NCBI GenBank assembly: GCA_964517215.1
Contig: CAZFBR010000025.1
Span: 1 to 22,756, forward strand
From: CAZFBR01 sp035353495 [NCBI: uncultured bacterium]
Lineage (GTDB): Bacteria; DAOPZR01
Reading direction: 5' to 3'
Length of the DNA stretch: 22,756 nucleotides
Shown here in pieces: positions 1-8,206 of the stretch. How positions within the stretch are numbered: the stretch's first letter is position 1; each line of letters starts with the position of its first letter. The notes below the pieces were generated by a model. It was not told the origin of the DNA, did not search any database, and saw nothing but the letters and a program-made list of their open reading frames with translations. The translations under genes were made by a program, and so were the position numbers.

Positions 1-1
1 C

Positions 2-1102
2 GACCTCACCCGCCAGGTTGCTGTTGCCCTGAATCTCCGCTTGCGCCGGCGGCTGCTGTTCGTCGATGTGCTCGATGTCGCGGAGTGCGATGTGCTCACG
101 CTGCTGGTGGTGCACAACCTGCTCAACGAAGCGCGCAGTTTCAGTTTTGTGCTGGTGTTCAATCTGCCGCCCGTCGCGGCGCTGGCGCGGGCGCGCCGGC
201 CGCAGCGCGACGAGCTGGCCTACCGCTATTACCTGATCCTCGAACTGACCGTGCGCACCAAGCAGTGGTCGCGCGCGAATGACCTGTTCGCCAAATTGCT
301 GCACCTGCGGCGGAAGCTGACCAGTCCCCGGCTGCTGGGGCTGATGCATTTCCGGGCCGGCATGGTGTACGTGCGGCAGGGGCAGCTGCCGCGGGCGCTG
401 GCGGCCTACCAGCACAGCCGGCGCCTGCTGGCCAAGATCAATGACCAGGAAAACCTGGTCAAGGTGCACAACAATATCGGCAACATCTACATTGACTTGC
501 GGCGGTACCGTGCGGCCCTGCGCGAGTTCAGCCGCTCGCTGGCCATCGCCGAGGAATTCCAGAACGATTATTCGCTGGCGGTGACCTACAGCTCCATGGG
601 CACGGCGCTGCTGCAGCTGGGCGACGCGGCGGCGGCGGTCGACTGCCAGAAGAAATCACTGCTGTTTGTCGCGCGCAGCGGCTACTTTTCACGGTTGCAG
701 ATCGGCTACAACTGCCTGGCCAGCGCCTATTCCGCGCTCGGGCGGCGGGCGGAGGCGGAACGCCTGTTTTCCGCCGCCTACGACTTTGCGGTGGCGGAGA
801 ACGAGCTGTACGACCAGTATGCCATCACCCTGGCCATGGCGCGCCACCATCTGGTGACCGGTGCAACGGAACGCTGCCGCGAGGCACTCGCCGCGGCGCA
901 GCGGCTCTGCCGCGCATTCGACAACCGCTTCGGGCTGATGCAGGTCCAGGAACTCTGGGGCGATCTGGCGACGACGCACCGGCGCTGGCGGACGGCGGCG
1001 ACGGCCTACCGGCGCGCCCAGGCGCTGGCGCGCGAGCTGCGCCAGCCGCGGCTGCTGCGGGCGCTGGCGGGCAAGCTGGCGCGCGCGGAACGGCGGGGCT
1101 GA
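2..1102 (+). CDS. C-terminal part of a STAND/AAA-type ATPase with TPR repeats (partial, cut at left edge)
   Basis: The frame is open to the left edge, so the N-terminus lies outside the window. The first visible stretch, LLFVDVLDVAECDVLTLL, resembles the Walker B strand and following helix of STAND/AAA_16 ATPases (usual form LLVIEDLHWAD..SL.LL), but the acidic pair is altered to DVLD. A hydrophobic strand (FVLVFN) follows, where such proteins carry the sensor strand. The remaining roughly 270 residues are about six TPR-like helix pairs, for example the one starting NNIGNIYIDLRRYRAALREF. This layout is typical of large signalling ATPases that use TPRs to bind partners. The stop is 1 nt before the GTG of the next gene, so the two are probably co-transcribed. 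The TPR assignment is firm; the ATPase assignment is inference from a short partial motif. Confidence 0.75.
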   Translation, partial: DLTRQVAVALNLRLRRRLLFVDVLDVAECDVLTLLVVHNLLNEARSFSFVLVFNLPPVAALARARRPQRDELAYRYYLILELTVRTKQWSRANDLFAKLLHLRRKLTSPRLLGLMHFRAGMVYVRQGQLPRALAAYQHSRRLLAKINDQENLVKVHNNIGNIYIDLRRYRAALREFSRSLAIAEEFQNDYSLAVTYSSMGTALLQLGDAAAAVDCQKKSLLFVARSGYFSRLQIGYNCLASAYSALGRRAEAERLFSAAYDFAVAENELYDQYAITLAMARHHLVTGATERCREALAAAQRLCRAFDNRFGLMQVQELWGDLATTHRRWRTAATAYRRAQALARELRQPRLLRALAGKLARAERRG

Positions 1103-1103
1103 C

Positions 1104-2027
1104 GTGGGTACGCGGCTCGAGGTGACGTTCTGGGGCGTGCGGGGGTCGATCCCCGTTCCCGGCGCGGAGACCGTCCGCTACGGCGGCAATACCGCCTGCG
1201 TCACCATCGAGGTCAACGGCCAGTTCATCATCCTCGATGCCGGTTCGGGCATCCGCCTGCTGGGGAACGCCCAGCGTGCGGCGGGCCAGAATACCGGGCG
1301 CACGCTGCACCTGTTCATCTCGCACACCCATTGGGACCATATCCAGGGGCTGCCGTTCTTTGCCTCGGCCTTTGTCAAGGGGAACGCCATCCGCGTGTAC
1401 GGGCCGCGCCTGTTCCATGTCTCGCTGGAAGAGCTCATTTCGACCCAGATGGAGCATTTCTATTTTCCCATCCGCATGAACAAGCTCGACAGCGACATTT
1501 CCTTCACCGAACTCGCCATTGGCAATTATTCCAACCTGCTGCCGGGCATCGCCGTCGAGACCATGGCCACCAACCACCCGGTGATCGACATGGCCTACAA
1601 GTTCACCGCCAACGGCCGCACGATTGTCTACCTGACGGACAATGAACTGTACAACAGCGACTATTTCAACCGGGTGCTGACCAACCGGCGCCCGACGGTG
1701 ATCCGCAGCGGCCGTCAGCTGTACGCGGAACTGCTGGCCGAGGTGCGCGCGTTCGTGGCGGGCGCGGACCTGCTCATTACCGATGCGTTTTTCACCCGCG
1801 ACGAATACCGCCGCTACGGCATCGGCTGGGGCCATTCGACCTACGAGGACGTGTTCGACCTGGCGGTGGCGGCGGGGGTGAAGCAGTTGTGCTTTTTCCA
1901 CCACGACCCGAACCGCGGCGATGCCGCGCTGCAGGCCATCGAGAAGGACTATCAGCGGCGTGCCCGGCGGGTGCGCACCCTCGACGCGGTGTTTGCCGCG
2001 CGGGAAGGACTGACGCTGCACTTTTAG
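1104..2027 (+). CDS. Metallo-beta-lactamase-fold hydrolase (PhnP/cyclic-phosphodiesterase-like)
   Basis: This 307-residue protein starts at GTG 1104. It opens with the strand TFWGVRGSIPVPG and the segment YGGNTACV typical of the PF12706 branch of metallo-beta-lactamase-fold enzymes, which includes PhnP-like phosphodiesterases. The metal-binding motif HTHWDH sits at residues 74-79. Later metal ligands are probably His in TNHPVIDM, Asp in YLTDNE and His in GWGHST, and a C-terminal FFHHDP segment follows. The family hydrolyses phosphodiesters or related esters in the cytoplasm using two metal ions; no signal peptide is visible. The substrate cannot be read from sequence. It sits between the TPR protein and a small zinc-ribbon protein, apparently in one transcription unit. 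Confidence 0.88.
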   Translation: MGTRLEVTFWGVRGSIPVPGAETVRYGGNTACVTIEVNGQFIILDAGSGIRLLGNAQRAAGQNTGRTLHLFISHTHWDHIQGLPFFASAFVKGNAIRVYGPRLFHVSLEELISTQMEHFYFPIRMNKLDSDISFTELAIGNYSNLLPGIAVETMATNHPVIDMAYKFTANGRTIVYLTDNELYNSDYFNRVLTNRRPTVIRSGRQLYAELLAEVRAFVAGADLLITDAFFTRDEYRRYGIGWGHSTYEDVFDLAVAAGVKQLCFFHHDPNRGDAALQAIEKDYQRRARRVRTLDAVFAAREGLTLHF

Positions 2028-2039
2028 GAGGAGACGACG

Positions 2040-2354
2040 ATGCCAGTGAAACCGAGCGACAAGGAACAGGAATACTTCCACGAGTTGGAACGGCAGCGGA
2101 TCGCCCGGCTGCGCGCGGAGCATCTGCAGGCGACGCAGGCGGCGGAACGGGAGCAGCGGCGGCAGCTGCATCACCTGCATTGCGCCAAGTGCGGCGACCA
2201 GATGACGACCACGAAGCTCGAGGGGGTGGATGTCGAGGTCTGCCCGGAATGCGGCGGGATGTACCTTGACGCGGGCGAACTCGACAAGCTGGTGCAGTCG
2301 AAGCGCAACCTGTTCGGGGACGCGCTGGCGAAGCTGCGCGCGATCTGGCAATAG
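2040..2354 (+). CDS. Small zinc-ribbon (zf-TFIIB type) protein
   Basis: This 104-residue protein has a very strong ribosome binding site (AGGAGGAG, 2026-2033) that overlaps the stop codon of the upstream gene. Residues 5-45 form a charged, Glu/Arg/Gln-rich helix. Residues 48-85 form a zinc ribbon with Cys48-x2-Cys51 and Cys68-x2-Cys71, ending in the GGMYLDAGELDKL segment diagnostic of the PF13453 zf-TFIIB family. Such small proteins are thought to bind nucleic acid or act as zinc-dependent scaffolds, but no precise function is known. The layout (charged helix, ribbon, short amphipathic tail) matches stand-alone family members in length. Confidence 0.85.
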   Translation: MPVKPSDKEQEYFHELERQRIARLRAEHLQATQAAEREQRRQLHHLHCAKCGDQMTTTKLEGVDVEVCPECGGMYLDAGELDKLVQSKRNLFGDALAKLRAIWQ

Positions 2355-2364
2355 ATTACGGAGA

Positions 2365-2380
2365 GTCCGCTGCGGCGGGC
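2365..2380 (+). terminator. Short GC hairpin with UNCG-type loop before the P-loop gene
   Basis: GTCCGC (2365-2370) and GCGGGC (2375-2380) pair with one G-U wobble around the loop TGCG, a UNCG-type tetraloop closed by C-G. The hairpin ends right at the ribosome binding site region (GGAAAGGA) of the gene at 2398. Its core of 13 nt is repeated in the hairpin after that gene (3593-3624). There is no U tract, so it may be a processing or attenuation element rather than a terminator. Confidence 0.4.
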
Positions 2381-2397
2381 GGGAAAGGACGATTATT

Positions 2398-3585
2398 ATG
2401 GCAACGGCAATATCAGGCGGCACCGCGGCGGCAATGACGCGGAGTTTTCTGGCGGCGGCGGCACAGCAGTACGGACTGACGCGCCTGCAGGGCGAGCTGG
2501 ACAAGGGTGAGGCATCCCTGCTGCTCAAGACCGACCTGTGGCTCTCGCTGTCGAGCATCATCGAGCAGGCGTTTTTTGCGGGGCAGAGCACGGCGGCGCT
2601 GTATGAGGCGAAGAACATGTATAAAGGCCCGATCTTCGGGCCGGCAAACGCGGCGGCCCCGGTGGTCAAGGCGCTGCCCGACCTGGCGGCGGCAGTGGCG
2701 GCGCTCAAGCAGTTCGAGTACTGCTTCGCGCTGAACGCCTACCAGCAGGTCAATACGCTGCTGGCGCTGGTCGTGGCCCAGATCACCGGCAATGATCTCG
2801 CCGCCTGCCTCGCGCAGGGCAAGGGGCATATCGAGGGCGGGATCAAGGATGCGCTGGCCAACAACCCGGTCTGGAACCGGGCGACGCTGACGACGCAGCG
2901 GCCGGTGCTGGTGGTGCCGATCGGCGCGGCGGGCTGCGGCAAATCGACCTTCTACAAGCAGCTGCCCAATGTCATCAACATCTCCTGCGACAACGTGCGC
3001 TACCTGCTGTTCAGCGCGTTCGGGCCCTGTTTCCAGCCGTGGGAAAGCACCCTCTCCTGGTGGACGGTGAACGCGCTGACCGATTGCTACCTGCGGCAGG
3101 GGTACCATGTGTTCTATAATGGGGTCAACACCGACCTTGAGTATCGCTCGCCGATCACCATGGAGAACCCCGATTCGCTCTATGCGGGGAACACCTACGA
3201 CATTCGCCTCGCCTATTTCGAGCCCCCCGCGGTGCTCAGCGATGCGGAACTGGCGGAACTCAAGGGGATCAATTTGTGGGCGACGAAACTCGAAGAGGTG
3301 GATTTTGCCAAACTGTCGCCCAATGTGCGCACGGTCATGGAGCTGATCCGCACCAATTTCAACCGCACCATGGAACGCACCGCGGAGATCCGCGCCGGCA
3401 AGCGGCAGCAGGACCCGTTCGACATCCTCTATTCGGTGCCGGCGGCGATCGTCAAGCTGTTTGTCGAGCAGTCGTTCACCCGCCCGACGAAGGGGCAGGT
3501 GACGTTCATCCCGCGCCGGGAAATCCCCGATGCGGCGCAGCGCGAGGCGTTCTACCGCGAGTATGCGGCAAAGGTGCTGGCGTAA
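2398..3585 (+). CDS. P-loop ATPase/kinase-like protein (zeta-toxin/polynucleotide-kinase-like core)
   Basis: This 395-residue protein starts at ATG 2398, preceded by GGAAAGGA at a good distance; the in-frame extension upstream overlaps the zinc-ribbon gene and looks non-coding. Residues 1-165 are helical and unrecognised. Residues 168-260 resemble an AAA_33/zeta-toxin-type P-loop kinase. They hold the Walker A GAAGCGKST (176-184), then ISCDNVR (about 195-201), where these kinases carry the D-x-(I/V)-R substrate-binding motif, and then GYHVFYNGVNT, equivalent to the strand ending in DxTN. The C-terminal third (LIRTNFNRTMERTAEIRAGK onward) is helical and basic. The family phosphorylates sugars, nucleotides or RNA ends. 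No antitoxin-like partner is adjacent, so a toxin role is not supported. Hairpins flank the gene on both sides. Confidence 0.75.
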   Translation: MATAISGGTAAAMTRSFLAAAAQQYGLTRLQGELDKGEASLLLKTDLWLSLSSIIEQAFFAGQSTAALYEAKNMYKGPIFGPANAAAPVVKALPDLAAAVAALKQFEYCFALNAYQQVNTLLALVVAQITGNDLAACLAQGKGHIEGGIKDALANNPVWNRATLTTQRPVLVVPIGAAGCGKSTFYKQLPNVINISCDNVRYLLFSAFGPCFQPWESTLSWWTVNALTDCYLRQGYHVFYNGVNTDLEYRSPITMENPDSLYAGNTYDIRLAYFEPPAVLSDAELAELKGINLWATKLEEVDFAKLSPNVRTVMELIRTNFNRTMERTAEIRAGKRQQDPFDILYSVPAAIVKLFVEQSFTRPTKGQVTFIPRREIPDAAQREAFYREYAAKVLA

Positions 3586-3592
3586 GGCAAAC

Positions 3593-3624
3593 CCGGACGC
3601 GCCCGCTGCGGCGGGTGCGTCCGG
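3593..3624 (+). terminator. Strong terminator-like hairpin after the P-loop gene
   Basis: CCGGACGC-G-CCCGC (3593-3606) pairs with GCGGG-T-GCGTCCGG (3611-3624). This gives a 14-bp stem with a single G-U pair and a TGCG (UNCG-type) loop. It lies 8 nt after the stop codon and 33 nt before the next ATG. There is no T run downstream, so it may act as a Rho-independent terminator of the U-tract-less type or as a 3'-end stabiliser. Confidence 0.65.
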
Positions 3625-3657
3625 CATTATCAGGATCAACGGCGGGAGTGACGGGCG

Positions 3658-5223
3658 ATGCGACAGCTGAACGGATGGCTGACAGTTGCGGGAATGCTGC
3701 TGGTGGTGGCGCTGGGTGCGGGGTGCGGCGACCAGCCACCGGCGCCGGCGGCGGCCCCGGTGCCGCTGACCATCTATCACTTCAATGACTTCCATGCGGC
3801 CTGGACCCCGCTGACCCGACCGACCGACCAGGGCGGCGACGGCGGGCAGGAATGGGCGGGGGCAGTCAATATCGCCGGCATGATCAAACAGTTCCGCCGG
3901 GACGATTCAAGCTGCATCGTGGCGTTCGGCGGCGACATGTTTCTTGCCAACCCCGTCGATTCGCGCACGCAGGGCGCGTCCACGGTGGAGCTCTTCCGCG
4001 CCTTCGCCCCTGATGTGGCGACGCTGGGCAACCATGAGTTCGACTATGGCCGCGAGCAGCTGCTGCAGCTCAGGAAACGAATCAACTGGCCGCTGGTCTG
4101 CGCCAATGTAACCTGGCAGAACCAACCGCTGGTTGACGAGACCGTGGTGCTCGAACGCAACGGATTGAAGATCCTCTGCGTCGGCCTCTTTCCGACCAAC
4201 GGGGCGAAGTATTACGAGGAAGATCATGACGTTGCGATCAGCGAGGCGCTGCCGGCGGTAAAGAAAGCGCTGGCGGCGGCGGCGGGCGATCATGACCTGA
4301 CGGTGATTGTTTCCCATCTGGGTGACGATGCGGACGTGGCGCTGGCGAAGGCGCTCCCCGCCGATCTCGGGGTGGACGTGATCATCGGCGCCCATACCCA
4401 TACGGCGCTCAAGGAGGCGATCACCGAGCACGGGATCATCATCACCCAGGCGGGCGCCAACGGCGAGTATTTCGGCAAGCTCGAACTGCTGGTCGATCCG
4501 GCCGCCAATACCGCGCAACTGACGGCCTATGCGCTGCTGCCGGTGCAGGACGGGTCGGAGGACGCCGACCCGGCAGTGGCGCAGCTGCTGCAGGCGGAGC
4601 TGGCTGCAGTGGCCGGCCTGCGCGAGCCGCTGGCGACGCTTGACCAGCCGCTCTGGAACAGCGGCCGCAGCGAGGAAACGCCGCTCGGCAATTTCGTGAC
4701 GGATGCCTATGTCGATATCTTCCATGCCGACCTGGCGTTTGTCGACAGCAAGGGACTCCGCCGTTATATCGCCGGGCCGGAACTGACGGAATTCGACCTG
4801 CGCGGCGCGCTGTCGGGCGAGCGGCCGCTGCAGAAGGTCCGCATGAGCGGGGCCGACCTGCGCAAGTTCCTTGATTATTATGTTAAGAAGGACGACCGCT
4901 ACATGAGCATCCCCTACACCCTGTCGTATACGTACAGCGGCAGCGGGAGCCGGGCGAAGCTTGACGAACTGCTGTTCCGGGATGAGCCGATCGACGAGGA
5001 GCGCGAATACACGGTGATTGCCGAGGACCGGCTGGCGGAAACCATGTGCAAATTCAACGGCGGCGAACTGCTGGGTGATGCGGCGGGGGACGGCGTGGCG
5101 GTCCTGATCGACTGGGCGAAGCGGCAGCGCACCCTGACCCTGCGTGCGGGAAACCGCCGGCAGCAGGCCGGTGCCGCCGGTCAGCGCGACCGCGACCGGC
5201 CGCGGCGGCGTGATGCCGCATGA
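3658..5223 (+). CDS. Lipoprotein 5'-nucleotidase/UshA-like metallophosphoesterase
   Basis: This 521-residue protein has an N-terminal hydrophobic segment (residues 7-20) and LGAGC with Cys23 as the likely lipidation site; the box is slightly off consensus because Leu is at -4. It should therefore be anchored to a membrane facing the periplasm. The calcineurin-like domain shows the expected metal motifs: NDFH (43-46), GGDMF (91-95), GNHEFD (124-129), SHLG (His220) and GAHTH (244-248). From about residue 335 the C-terminal 5'-nucleotidase domain appears (LGNFVTDAYVD, then a G/R-rich substrate segment). Family members dephosphorylate extracellular nucleotides or UDP-sugars for salvage. The last 25 residues are a basic, low-complexity tail that overlaps the next gene by 11 nt. 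Upstream GGGAG serves as ribosome binding site. Confidence 0.9.
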   Translation: MRQLNGWLTVAGMLLVVALGAGCGDQPPAPAAAPVPLTIYHFNDFHAAWTPLTRPTDQGGDGGQEWAGAVNIAGMIKQFRRDDSSCIVAFGGDMFLANPVDSRTQGASTVELFRAFAPDVATLGNHEFDYGREQLLQLRKRINWPLVCANVTWQNQPLVDETVVLERNGLKILCVGLFPTNGAKYYEEDHDVAISEALPAVKKALAAAAGDHDLTVIVSHLGDDADVALAKALPADLGVDVIIGAHTHTALKEAITEHGIIITQAGANGEYFGKLELLVDPAANTAQLTAYALLPVQDGSEDADPAVAQLLQAELAAVAGLREPLATLDQPLWNSGRSEETPLGNFVTDAYVDIFHADLAFVDSKGLRRYIAGPELTEFDLRGALSGERPLQKVRMSGADLRKFLDYYVKKDDRYMSIPYTLSYTYSGSGSRAKLDELLFRDEPIDEEREYTVIAEDRLAETMCKFNGGELLGDAAGDGVAVLIDWAKRQRTLTLRAGNRRQQAGAAGQRDRDRPRRRDAA

Positions 5224-6499
5224 GCAGCGCCGAGGGCTGATGGCCGCCCGCCCGACGTTCGGGGATCGGGTCATCAGTGTTGTGGTGTGGGCGCTGCTCG
5301 CCGCCCTGCCGATGGTTGCACTCAAGGTGCTGTGGGACCGCCAGCTCATTTCCGCGCGCCTGCTTGACGCCACCCTGGCGCCGTATGCCATTGGTTGGGC
5401 GCTGGTGTTTGCCGTCGTCCTGGTGTTCCTGGCCGGCAATGAGCGCCTCCGGCGCGCGCGGGATGCGCACGCGACGCGGGTGCAGGAACTGACCAACCTG
5501 CTGGCAATTCGCGACCGGGAAATTGCGGGTTTCAACCGGCAGCTGGAGCTGCGCGAGCAGGCCTATCGCCAGAAAATCGAACAACTCGACGCGGCCATCG
5601 GGCAGCAGGTGCAGCGCCGCCTGCTGCTGGCCCAGCAGGCGGACCATGCGCAATGGCAGGAGCGCGTGCAGCTGCTGGCGCGGCGCGAGCAGCGGCTGCA
5701 GGCAATGCGCGACAATGAGCCGCTGCAGCGCGAGCTGCAGGGTCTGGCGGCCCGGCTTGCCGCACTGCAGGCGCAGGTGCAGACCGATGCCGGGGTGCGG
5801 TTCATTGCCCCGGGCGAAGTGCCGGCACTGGTGGCGGGGTTGACGCCGCGGGCGACGGAGCGGATCGTGCTCGGCACCCGGCAGGTGACGGCGGAGCGCC
5901 TGGCCTGGCTGGACCGCATCCTCACGGAGTTCTGGGCGCGCGGCGGTGCATTGCAGCTGCGGCTCGATCATGGTCCGGGGGCACGCATCGACTGGCCGGC
6001 CCTGCTCGCCTGGTGGCGCACTCGCGGCGCACAGGTGGCATGCCGCGAATCGGCGCTGCCGCTGCCGCGGCTGCTGACCATTGACCGGCGCGAGGCGGTG
6101 GTGCTGACGGGCGACCTGCTGGGCGACGCTGCTGCGGTCGAATGGCCGGACTATGCCGCGCATGTCATGAATATCGCGGTGGCGGCGGAACTGGACAATT
6201 GGTGCGACGCGCAGCTGCTTGCCGATCCGGCCGCCACACTGCGGCTGGTGGTTGCCGCCGGACACTGGCGCGCAGCTCGCGACGGCGGCGGCCTGCTCAC
6301 GGCGGCCGGCATGGAGCGTACCGTCATCATCGACGGCGGGGAGCAGGCGACAGCTGCCGCGGCATTTGCCGCGCGGCCGGCGGACGGGGCAATAACCATG
6401 CTGCTGGCCGAGGATCGCGACGGGCAGTACCATTACCGGGCGCATGCCGGCGACACACCGGCGGCGGCTGAATCGCCGGCAGGACCGCTGCCGTTCTGA
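5213..6499 (+). CDS. Membrane coiled-coil protein with degenerate PLD-like C-terminal domain
   Basis: I chose ATG 5213 (428 residues, overlapping the upstream gene by 11 nt); ATG 5240 is an alternative. Two transmembrane segments are clear at about residues 20-40 and 57-74. A long Gln/Arg/Glu-rich coiled coil runs from about 76 to 190. The remaining 230 residues include RIVLGTRQVTAERL, an RGG(A/x)LQLRLD strand and LLTIDRREAVVLTGD. This order resembles one half of a phospholipase D-superfamily fold (rG..v.il.d, then viDg..v.iGS), but the HxK part of the HKD motif is not present, so it is probably non-catalytic. The stop is 1 nt before the ATG of the nuclease-GGDEF gene, which implies translational coupling and a shared process. 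The PLD comparison is tentative; the membrane and coiled-coil parts are firm. Confidence 0.72.
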   Translation: MPHEQRRGLMAARPTFGDRVISVVVWALLAALPMVALKVLWDRQLISARLLDATLAPYAIGWALVFAVVLVFLAGNERLRRARDAHATRVQELTNLLAIRDREIAGFNRQLELREQAYRQKIEQLDAAIGQQVQRRLLLAQQADHAQWQERVQLLARREQRLQAMRDNEPLQRELQGLAARLAALQAQVQTDAGVRFIAPGEVPALVAGLTPRATERIVLGTRQVTAERLAWLDRILTEFWARGGALQLRLDHGPGARIDWPALLAWWRTRGAQVACRESALPLPRLLTIDRREAVVLTGDLLGDAAAVEWPDYAAHVMNIAVAAELDNWCDAQLLADPAATLRLVVAAGHWRAARDGGGLLTAAGMERTVIIDGGEQATAAAAFAARPADGAITMLLAEDRDGQYHYRAHAGDTPAAAESPAGPLPF

Positions 6500-6500
6500 T

Positions 6501-8195
6501 ATGCGGGTCAGCGCCAGCCAGCTGAACGACTATTTGCGCTGCCCGCGCTGCTATCAGTACCGCTATCTTGACCGGCTGGACCGCCGGTTTCGGGTGGTCA
6601 GCCCGGCGCAGGCGATGGGCGAGAGCATTCACGCCGCCCTGCACGCGTTTTTCCTCGATCCGGACCCGGCCCGGCGCACCCGTGAGCAGCTGGCGAATGA
6701 GCTGCGCCGGCAGTGGCGGCGCGAGGCCTATCGCGACCGCGACGAAGAGCGGCAGTACGGCCTGCGGGCATTGGATCTGCTCGACCGCTACTATTTCCGG
6801 CATGACATGACGGTTCATCCGCTGCGCCTGGAGTATCCCTTCGCGGTGCAACTGGGCGCGGTGACGCTGGCGGGGGTGATTGACCGCATCGATGCCGCAT
6901 CAGACGGAACGCATTGTCTGATCGATTACAAGACCGGCCGGCATGCACTGACCCTGGATGCGGCGCAGGAGGATCTGCAGCTGACGGTATACGCGCTGGC
7001 GTTTCGGGCGCGGTACGGCAAGGCCTGCGAACGGCTGCAGCTGCACTATCTGGCGCTCAACTTCGACCTGACCGTAACCCGCAGCGACGCGCAGCTGGAT
7101 GCGGCGCAGCGTGCGCTGCTGCAGCTGGCGGCAACGATGCAGGCGGACCGCGAGTACGCGCCGCGGCGCAATTCGCTCTGCCCGTCGTGCCCCTATACCA
7201 TCATCTGCCCGCTGACCGACGATGTGCAGGAGAACGAGACCCGGCGCCTGGATGCCGGCAACCGGCGGCTCTATCTCCTGTTCACAGCCGGGGTGGCGCT
7301 GGCGGAGACGGAACGTGAGCCCGGCGCGGTGTTGCAGCGCGCGCTCGTCACGGTGCAGGAACTGCTTGCGGTTGCGGATGCCGCCGCGCTGCAGCTGGCG
7401 GCGGAAGGCGGGGCGGTGGCGCAGGCGCAGCTGGCCGGTGCGCCGTCGGCTGACCCGGCGGCGCTGTATGCCCGGGAGGAACTGGCTGCCTGCGCGGCTG
7501 ACGGCGAACCGCGGCTGTGCAACGGCGCACCCGGCAGCGGGCGGCACGAGCTGTTCCTGCCGCTCATGGCGCGCCGGCGCTGCTGCGGCCTGCTCTATGC
7601 CGCCCGCCCGGCGGAGCGGCCGTTGACGCAGAATGACTATCAGCTCGCCCGCATGCTGGCACAGCAGACCGCGCTGGCGCTCGACAACGCACTCAGCTAC
7701 CAGCTGGCGATCACCGACCGGCTGACCGGGGCGTACAATCGCGCGTATTTCGACCGGATCGCGGGCGAACTGGCGGCGCGGGCGGTGGCCGGCCAGCCGT
7801 TTGCCCTGTACCTGTTTGATATCGACAACTTCAAGAAGTTCAACGACACCCACGGCCACCTGACCGGCGACCTGGTGCTGCAGGCGACTGTGCAGGCGGC
7901 GCGGTCGGCGGTGCGCGAACAGGACATTGTCTGCCGTTACGGCGGCGAGGAGTTCGTGGTGCTCTTTCCCGGCGACGGGTTGGCCTCCGCCTGCGCCGGG
8001 GCGGAACGCGTCCGGGCCGCGATCGCAACCAACCGGCTGGCCACGGCGGCGGGTGAACTGGCGGTCACCGTCAGCGGCGGGGTGGCCGTTGCCCCGCAGC
8101 ATGGCACGAACCCGGCGGCGCTGGTGGCAGTTGCCGATCGCGGGCTCTATCGCGCCAAACAGCAGGGCAAAAACCGCGTAGCGGTGGCGGAATAG
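6501..8195 (+). CDS. Fusion: Fe-S PD-(D/E)XK nuclease (RecB/AddB/Cas4 type) - GAF-like - GGDEF diguanylate cyclase
   Basis: The start is ATG 6501, 1 nt after the previous stop (564 residues). Residues 1-240 are a PDDEXK_1-family nuclease: SASQLNDYLRCP at the N-terminus, His44 in GESIHAALH, Glu111, Asp128 in GVIDRID, Asp142-x-Lys144 in LIDYKTG, and Gln160/Tyr164 in LQLTVYAL. All catalytic motifs are intact. Cys14 together with Cys227-x2-Cys230-x5-Cys236 reproduces the four-cysteine [4Fe-4S] staple of AddB and Cas4. Residues 255-395 look like a GAF domain. Residues 400-564 are a GGDEF domain with DIDNFKKFNDTHGH, an intact GGEEF active site (481-485) and an RxxD inhibitory site (472-475) five residues upstream. 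It therefore should make c-di-GMP with feedback control. Joining a DNA nuclease to a c-di-GMP synthase is not a standard architecture. What controls the cyclase is unknown; the Fe-S cluster or DNA binding are candidates. Confidence 0.9.
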   Translation: MRVSASQLNDYLRCPRCYQYRYLDRLDRRFRVVSPAQAMGESIHAALHAFFLDPDPARRTREQLANELRRQWRREAYRDRDEERQYGLRALDLLDRYYFRHDMTVHPLRLEYPFAVQLGAVTLAGVIDRIDAASDGTHCLIDYKTGRHALTLDAAQEDLQLTVYALAFRARYGKACERLQLHYLALNFDLTVTRSDAQLDAAQRALLQLAATMQADREYAPRRNSLCPSCPYTIICPLTDDVQENETRRLDAGNRRLYLLFTAGVALAETEREPGAVLQRALVTVQELLAVADAAALQLAAEGGAVAQAQLAGAPSADPAALYAREELAACAADGEPRLCNGAPGSGRHELFLPLMARRRCCGLLYAARPAERPLTQNDYQLARMLAQQTALALDNALSYQLAITDRLTGAYNRAYFDRIAGELAARAVAGQPFALYLFDIDNFKKFNDTHGHLTGDLVLQATVQAARSAVREQDIVCRYGGEEFVVLFPGDGLASACAGAERVRAAIATNRLATAAGELAVTVSGGVAVAPQHGTNPAALVAVADRGLYRAKQQGKNRVAVAE

Positions 8196-8206
8196 GCGCG
8201 CGCCGC

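Noticed and set aside
825-5535. Long minus-strand frames (825-2708, 2413-3795, 3907-5535)
   Set aside because: All are opposite well-supported + strand genes and translate to low-complexity Arg/Ala/His-rich sequence without motifs or ribosome binding sites.
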